This document shows positions 59,609 to 64,000 of a stretch of 64,000 bases of DNA, one piece after another. A program made the position numbers and the translations under genes. Every line of letters begins with the position of its first letter. Positions within the stretch are counted from its first letter, which is position 1. Under the pieces are notes generated by a model. It was not told where the DNA came from. It made no database searches and saw nothing but the letters and a program-made list of their open reading frames with translations. The DNA is from Poindextera sp965277425 (GTDB lineage Bacteria; Pseudomonadota; Alphaproteobacteria; Caulobacterales; Caulobacteraceae), in assembly GCA_965277425.1 (NCBI GenBank), contig CBDICR010000005.1:124001-188000 (forward strand), given 5' to 3'.

Positions 59609-61581
59609 GGAAGGCCTGGCGCCTGCCGCCCAAGCGCCCGGTTCAGGATGCGGTCCTCGCCTGGATCCCGATGGCCGACGGCGTGCGGCTCTCGGCGCGG
59701 CTGTGGATCCCGGCGGGCGCCGATCCGGTCCCGGCGGTGCTGGAATACATCCCCTACCGCAAGTCGGATGCCTATCGCGCCCATGACGACGCTTGGGGGC
59801 CGACCCTGGCCGGCTACGGCATCGCCTATGCCCGCGTCGATGTGCGCGGCAGCGGCGATTCCGAGGGCGTCCTGACCGACGAATACCTCGAGGTCGAGCT
59901 GGATGACGGTTGCGCCGTCATCGCCTGGCTGGCCGACCAGTCCTGGTGCAGCGGCCAGGTCGGCATGCGCGGCCTGTCCTGGGGCGGCATCAACACCCTG
60001 CAGATCGCGGCCAGGCGCCCGCCGGCGCTGAAGGCGATCATGCCCATGGGCTGCCTCGACGACCGCTACACCGACGACGCCCACTATATAGGCGGGGCGC
60101 TGGGCCACACCAACTTCCAGTGGGGGATCGGATTCAAGCTGGTCATGGCCGGCCCGCCCGATCCGCTGGTCGTCGGCGAGGCCTGGGAGGCGATGTGGAA
60201 GGCGCGGCTCGAAGCCACCCCGCCGATCCTCAAGACCTGGCTCGAACACCAGGCCTACGACGACTATTGGCGGCGCGGCTCGATCGCCGAGGATTGGTCG
60301 GCGATTCAAGCGCCCACCCACATCGTCGCCGGCTGGCAGGACACCTACTCAAATCCGGTCGGCCGGCTGCTGGCCAATCTGCAAGGCCCGCGCAAGGCGC
60401 TGATCGGGCCGTGGGGCCACACCTATCCCTGGGCCGCGCAACCCCACGGCCTCGACTGGGCCCACGAAGAGGTCCGCTGGTGGGAGCACTGGCTGAAGGG
60501 CGCCCCGACCGGGATCATGGACGAGCCCATGCTGCGCGCCTTTATGCCCTATCGGCCGGCTTCAATGGTCGTCCCGGCCGAGATCCCCGGACGCTGGGTG
60601 GCGGAGACGAGCTGGCCGCCGCAAACCACCGATCAGGTGTTCTATCTCACCGGCGATGCCCTGTCGGACAAGGCCGGGCCCGCTGAGACGGCGCTCTATG
60701 TCGGCGACCGCATCGTCGGCCTGACCAAGCCCGAATGGCTTGACCGCCCGCCGGTCGAGCAGTCGGCCGACGACGCCAGGGCGCTGGTCTTTCGCACGCC
60801 GGCGCTGGAAGCCGACCTCGAAATCCTCGGCAATCCCGTCCTGAAGCTGCGGGTCAGCGCCGACCGGCCGGTCGCCAAGCTGGCCGCGCGGCTGGTGGAG
60901 ATGACCGCCGAGGGGCAGTCCTGGCTGGTCAGTTCCGGCCTGCTCAACCTCACCCACCGAGACTCCCACGCCGAGCCGCGCGCCCTGGTCCCCGGCGAAG
61001 CCTACGACGTCGAAATCCCGCTCGCCGCCATCGCCCATCGGTTCGGCGCCGGCGGCCGCATCGGCCTGGCGATTTCGGAGAGCCTGTGGCCGCTGGTCTG
61101 GCCGTCGCCGCAGATCGTCACCCTGACCCTGACGCTGGGCGCGGCGAGCACCTTGACCTTGCCGGTCCGGCCGATCGAGGCCGAGCCCGCAGCCTTCGAC
61201 ATCCCGGAAATCCACGCGCCGCCGAGCGACGGCGCGCGGCGGCCGAGCGCCACGACGCGGCCGATTTCGCCAGGCGCCTATCGGATCGAGATCGGGGCTG
61301 CGCCGACGCCCGTCCTGGTGAAGGCGACCGGCGCGACGCTTGCCCGCGGCCGGGCGGAGGTCAGCGAAATCCACCAAGGCGATCCAAACAGCAGCGTCTG
61401 GACGCATCGGGCCTCGTCCAGCTGGAAACGCGGCGCGTGGGACTGCACGGTGGAGGCGGCTTGTGAGCTCAGATCGACGGCGGAAGATTTCCAGCTCACC
61501 GAAAGCCTGACCGCCAGGCGAGGCGATCGCGTGGTTTTCGAACGAAGCGCCAGAAGTCGGATCGGACGCAATCTGGTTTGA
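59605..61581 (+). CDS. CocE/NonD-family serine hydrolase
   Basis: 658 aa. Catalytic alpha/beta-hydrolase domain, with VRGSGDSEG, the nucleophile GMRGLSWGGIN (Ser near residue 129), Asp in AGWQDTY and His in PWGHTYPW. A C-terminal jelly-roll typical of X-Pro dipeptidyl-peptidase C domains follows (about 430-650). These cleave esters or N-terminal proline/imide-type amides (cocaine esterase, glutaryl-7-ACA acylase). No signal peptide; cytoplasmic. Last gene of the operon: it may release the N-methylated substrate from an ester or peptide, which is inference. Confidence 0.9.
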   Translation: MRKAWRLPPKRPVQDAVLAWIPMADGVRLSARLWIPAGADPVPAVLEYIPYRKSDAYRAHDDAWGPTLAGYGIAYARVDVRGSGDSEGVLTDEYLEVELDDGCAVIAWLADQSWCSGQVGMRGLSWGGINTLQIAARRPPALKAIMPMGCLDDRYTDDAHYIGGALGHTNFQWGIGFKLVMAGPPDPLVVGEAWEAMWKARLEATPPILKTWLEHQAYDDYWRRGSIAEDWSAIQAPTHIVAGWQDTYSNPVGRLLANLQGPRKALIGPWGHTYPWAAQPHGLDWAHEEVRWWEHWLKGAPTGIMDEPMLRAFMPYRPASMVVPAEIPGRWVAETSWPPQTTDQVFYLTGDALSDKAGPAETALYVGDRIVGLTKPEWLDRPPVEQSADDARALVFRTPALEADLEILGNPVLKLRVSADRPVAKLAARLVEMTAEGQSWLVSSGLLNLTHRDSHAEPRALVPGEAYDVEIPLAAIAHRFGAGGRIGLAISESLWPLVWPSPQIVTLTLTLGAASTLTLPVRPIEAEPAAFDIPEIHAPPSDGARRPSATTRPISPGAYRIEIGAAPTPVLVKATGATLARGRAEVSEIHQGDPNSSVWTHRASSSWKRGAWDCTVEAACELRSTAEDFQLTESLTARRGDRVVFERSARSRIGRNLV

Positions 61582-61638
61582 GGTCTTGGCGGCCTGATCT
61601 TCGAGGCGGTTGGCCGGCGCCCGAGGCCTATCGACGGT

Positions 61639-62454
61639 TCAGGACGCCGCCATCGGTTGCGCACAGACGCCGGCCGTGAACCAGGGCAGGTTCACCACCC
61701 CCGGGTGCAGAACCAGGCAGGCCGTATCCCCGGCATTCAGCGCCTGATAGGTCGAGGCGGAGACCTCCACCGAATTGGGCTGGGTTCGCGGACCCCAGGG
61801 CGCCAGGTTGAGGTGATAGGACTGCGACCGCCCGTGATAGGCGTACTTGCCGAGCACGGTTGCGGAAATGGCCGTCCCCGGCGAGGTGTCGAACTGGATA
61901 TCGACCAGGGCGACCGCGCCATAGCCATAGGCCGCCGCGCATCCCGTCAGGAACAGGAAGAGCGTCCAGGGCGAGGCCACGCCGGGACGGCCTCGGGCCA
62001 GCCAGGCCAGCGGCGCGATCACGACCGCGGCCAGCGCCGCCGGGACCAAGGGAGCCAACGGCTCGATCTGCGCATGAAAGGTGTTGGGGAAGATCATGGC
62101 CACGAACGGCAGTCCGATCAGGCCGTTGATCGCGCGGCGTCCCGCCACGCGCCTAGAGCGAACCTCGAAACTGGCCGGCGAGCCGATGACCAGGGCCAGA
62201 ACCGCGAGCGGTACGGTCAGCAGGAAGGCCGCCGCCATGACGCTCGGCTGGATCATGTCGTAGACGGCGAGCGCCAGGCTGGCCAGGGCGAGCCCATAGC
62301 CGACCCAGCGCGTGAGCCCGGGGTCGGCGACACCGCCGGCGGCCAGGACGAGGTCGGTCAGGCCCGCGGACCCGGTCGAAGCCATCTGCGGCTGGGCATA
62401 GGCGGAGGCGTCCGACGGATCGGGCCGGCGCGTAAACAGTGACGACAACGGCAT
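61639..62454 (-). CDS. Multi-pass membrane protein, unknown function
   Basis: 271 aa. Soluble N-terminal 45 residues, then four to five membrane helices (LTRWVGYGLALASLALAVYD, VMAAAFLLTVPLAVLALVIG, LIGLPFVAMIF, PAALAAVVIAPLAWLA, PWTLFLFLTGCAAAYGYG). The C-terminal about 75-residue domain, VLGKYAYHGRSQSYHLNLAPWG, is probably periplasmic. No family recognised. The start is ATG 62454, downstream of a GGGGG run; the TTG at 62499 is an alternative. It converges on the CocE-type operon. Confidence 0.65.
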   Translation of the reverse strand: MPLSSLFTRRPDPSDASAYAQPQMASTGSAGLTDLVLAAGGVADPGLTRWVGYGLALASLALAVYDMIQPSVMAAAFLLTVPLAVLALVIGSPASFEVRSRRVAGRRAINGLIGLPFVAMIFPNTFHAQIEPLAPLVPAALAAVVIAPLAWLARGRPGVASPWTLFLFLTGCAAAYGYGAVALVDIQFDTSPGTAISATVLGKYAYHGRSQSYHLNLAPWGPRTQPNSVEVSASTYQALNAGDTACLVLHPGVVNLPWFTAGVCAQPMAAS

Positions 62455-62531
62455 GCGTCGGACCCCCCGAAACCTGTCGGGCCAACCATGCCGGCGCAAG
62501 GTTTCGCAAGGATGAAACCGGCGCGCCGGCC

Positions 62532-63734
62532 TCAGTAGCGCAGATAGGCCCGGCGCTCGGCCAGCCAGGCGTCCTCGTCGGGCGTGGTCAGGGCGTCCAG
62601 ATCGGCCGGCGCGGCTCCGGCGTCATCGACCCATTCGCGCAGGCCCGGACCGCCGTTGATCACGTCGATGGCCAGCTTGTCGTGCTCATATTCGTAGGCG
62701 AAATCGCGCCAGAGCGGATAGGCGGGGTAGAGCTGGCGGATCGCCTTGAACGCCAGCGCCTGGACGCGCCAGGGGCGAAACGCCTGGTGATCGTAGGCAG
62801 GGCCTTCGGTGACGATCTGCACGCCGTTGCAAAGCTGGCCGACATGCTTGTGGAAGGTCGGCTCGAACCAGCAGTCGCGCAGGACGCAGCCGCCCAGCCA
62901 TTCGGGCGCCAGGGCCCGCATGGTCTCGATGACCGCGCGCGCGTCGATGTCCGGCGCACCGAACAGCTCCAGCGGCCGGGTCGTGCCGCGGCCTTCGGAC
63001 AAGCTCGCGCCCTCGAGCATCACCGTTCCGGCATAGGCGCGCGCCATCCACAGGTTCGGCGCATTCGGGCTGGGATTGATCCAAGGCCGCTCGCCCAGCG
63101 GCCAGCCGAAGCCGGGCCCCAGGTCCGGCCGCCAGCCTTCCATCTCGACGACGCGATAGTCGAGATCGAGCCCCAGCGTCGCGACGAACCACGCGCCCAC
63201 CTCGCCGAGGGTCAGCCCATGGCGCATCGGCAAGGGCCCGGCGCCGACGAAACTCTCCCAGCCGGGCCGCAACGTCAGGCCCTCGACCGGCCGGCCGACC
63301 GGGTTGGGGCGATCCAGCACCCAGACCGCCTTGCCATGGGCCGCCGCCGCTTCCAACACATAGCGAAGCGTGGTGATGAAGGTATAGATCCGGCAGCCCA
63401 GGTCCTGCAGATCGACCAAGAGGACATCGAAGGTCTCGAGCATCGCCTGCGTCGGCCGGCGAACCTCGCCATAGAGGCTGAACACCGGCACGCCGTTGAT
63501 CGGATCGTGGAAGTCGGCCGTCTCGACCATATTGTCCTGCTTGTCGCCGCGCAGGCCGTGCTGCGGCCCGAGCGCCGCGGTGAGGTTGATCCCGTCGCAG
63601 GCGGCCAGGGCGTCGAGGCTGTGGGTCAGGTCCTTAGTCAGCGAAGCCGGGTGGGCGAGCAGGGCCACGCGCTTGCCTTGGAGCGGAGCGCGCAGGCTAG
63701 GGTCGTGGAGCAGCCGATCGATGCCGAATTTCAT
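62532..63734 (-). CDS. namZ: Exo-beta-N-acetylmuramidase NamZ-like (DUF1343, GH171)
   Basis: 400 aa. DUF1343 features: GIDRLLHD, VALLAHPASLTKDL, DVLLVDLQDLGCRIYTFITT, WVLDRPNPVGR, GWPLGERPWINPSPNAPNL and LSEGRGTTRPLELFGAP. NamZ of this family removes N-acetylmuramic acid from peptidoglycan glycan ends. This copy has no signal peptide when started at ATG 63734 (MKFGIDRL); ATG 63770 would add 12 residues. GGAGAG precedes ATG 63734. A cytoplasmic peptidoglycan-recycling role is likely. It follows the DOMON-like gene on the same strand. Confidence 0.9.
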   Translation of the reverse strand: MKFGIDRLLHDPSLRAPLQGKRVALLAHPASLTKDLTHSLDALAACDGINLTAALGPQHGLRGDKQDNMVETADFHDPINGVPVFSLYGEVRRPTQAMLETFDVLLVDLQDLGCRIYTFITTLRYVLEAAAAHGKAVWVLDRPNPVGRPVEGLTLRPGWESFVGAGPLPMRHGLTLGEVGAWFVATLGLDLDYRVVEMEGWRPDLGPGFGWPLGERPWINPSPNAPNLWMARAYAGTVMLEGASLSEGRGTTRPLELFGAPDIDARAVIETMRALAPEWLGGCVLRDCWFEPTFHKHVGQLCNGVQIVTEGPAYDHQAFRPWRVQALAFKAIRQLYPAYPLWRDFAYEYEHDKLAIDVINGGPGLREWVDDAGAAPADLDALTTPDEDAWLAERRAYLRY

Positions 63735-63789
63735 CTCGAATCTCTCCAAAGGTATCGGTCGAAGCTGCATCGAAGTTCTCTCACACGCC

Positions 63790-63825
63790 CCTTCTCCCCT
63801 TGCGGGAGAAGGATTCCCGGGAATC
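63790..63825. repeat. Hairpin plus 14-bp palindrome in the intergenic region
   Basis: CCTTCTCCC-CTTGC-GGGAGAAGG (63790-63812, 9-bp stem) belongs to the CTCCCCTTGCGGGGAG family seen at 50399. Directly joined to it is the perfect palindrome GATTCCCGGGAATC (63812-63825). The pair lies between the DOMON-like stop and the namZ start and could be an attenuator or mRNA-processing site. Confidence 0.6.
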
Positions 63826-63827
63826 GT

Positions 63828-64000
63828 CTACCGAATTCGAGTTTCAGTCCGCAGCTCCAACACAAACCCAGCAAGATGATGAAAATCGGGCCTTTCGGGC
63901 GCATGCGCCAAGGCCCAATAGGATTTCGCGCCGTTCGTGTCCTCGATGACCGCCGAGAGGCCGAGGCGCCAGGCTTGATCGGCCGGCCAGTCGGGCAGTC
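63828..64000 (-). CDS. DOMON-like domain protein, C-terminal end (5' partial)
   Basis: The minus strand is open to the window edge; the stop is at 63828. The 57 residues seen read LPDWPADQAWRLGLSAVIED and, nearer the end, KSYWALAHAPERPDFHH then LAGFVLELRTETRIR. I recall this ending from 'DOMON-like domain' proteins of alphaproteobacteria, but cannot confirm. The N-terminal part lies outside the window. It sits directly upstream of namZ on the same strand. Confidence 0.55.
   Translation of the reverse strand, partial: LPDWPADQAWRLGLSAVIEDTNGAKSYWALAHAPERPDFHHLAGFVLELRTETRIR

Noticed and set aside
1..64000. tRNA, rRNA, insertion sequence, prophage or integrative element
   Set aside because: No cloverleaf, rRNA segment, transposase, integrase or phage structural gene was recognised in any gap or reading frame.

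Overview
The window is about 64 kb of GC-rich (roughly two-thirds G+C), densely coded chromosomal DNA, most likely from an alphaproteobacterium of the Caulobacterales (Caulobacter/Phenylobacterium type). This is inferred from the strong resemblance of one enzyme to Caulobacter XylX, the intergenic palindrome families, the mix of thiolases, Rieske, P450 and GH3 genes, and the many ATGA/GTGA/TGATG-coupled operons. No rRNA, tRNA, CRISPR array, transposase, prophage or attachment site was recognised. No gene-free stretch exceeds 300 bases; the larger gaps (1067-1350, 31368-31578, 50311-50563) hold palindromic repeats.

Layout. 1-5.4 kb: the end of a PQQ alcohol dehydrogenase, then a leftward C1/alcohol oxidation set (GMC oxidoreductase, di-iron ferritin-like protein, glutathione-dependent formaldehyde dehydrogenase). 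5.4-6.5 kb: an AbrB/PIN toxin-antitoxin pair with its own inverted-repeat operator, and a small membrane protein. 6.5-12.9 kb: an amidohydrolase, then a divergent set for a non-phosphorylative sugar-acid pathway: UxaA-family dehydratase (left) and aldose dehydrogenase, FucU mutarotase, lactonase and XylX-like dehydratase (right). The chemistry fits D-arabinose and/or L-fucose. 12.9-15 kb: a GH3 glycosidase. 15-21 kb: a PanK-like kinase, a thiolase, a flavin-binding-fold protein, an Ada-AlkA fusion, a DUF2961/GH172 glycosidase and a HAD phosphatase. 21.3-24.8 kb: a TetR regulator divergent from a cytochrome P450, with a 19-bp operator filling the promoter spacer, then SRPBCC and GST genes. 24.8-31.4 kb: an M1 peptidase and an operon of esterase, Gfo/Idh/MocA oxidoreductase and PA14-containing GH3.

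31.6-36.2 kb: a DeoR regulator, metallophosphoesterase, MFS transporter and ArsB-like permease. 36.4-41.5 kb: an ABC exporter (ATPase plus two permeases), a glyoxalase-like/DUF402 fusion, and a tightly coupled set of GNAT, internally shortened histidine phosphatase and K+-channel-like protein. 41.6-50.3 kb: a second thiolase, a UGT-type glycosyltransferase, a glycogen-debranching-like glucosidase, alanine dehydrogenase, an outer-membrane beta-barrel candidate and a DUF35/thiolase-like pair. 50.6-54.2 kb: an M15 lipoprotein peptidase, an APC permease, a DUF169 protein and a membrane-anchored hypothetical protein. 54.4-61.6 kb: a five-gene, translationally coupled catabolic operon (Rieske oxygenase, Cys/Met-type PLP lyase, BFD-containing flavoprotein, DAO flavoprotein, CocE hydrolase) whose substrate I cannot assign; it is the best candidate for an undescribed pathway. 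61.6-64 kb: a membrane protein, a NamZ-type exo-N-acetylmuramidase and the tail of a DOMON-like gene.

The region reads as a catabolic and accessory part of the chromosome. Sugar release (GH3, GH172, debranching), sugar-acid oxidation, acyl-CoA thiolysis and oxidative demethylation are each packed in short operons with local regulators.
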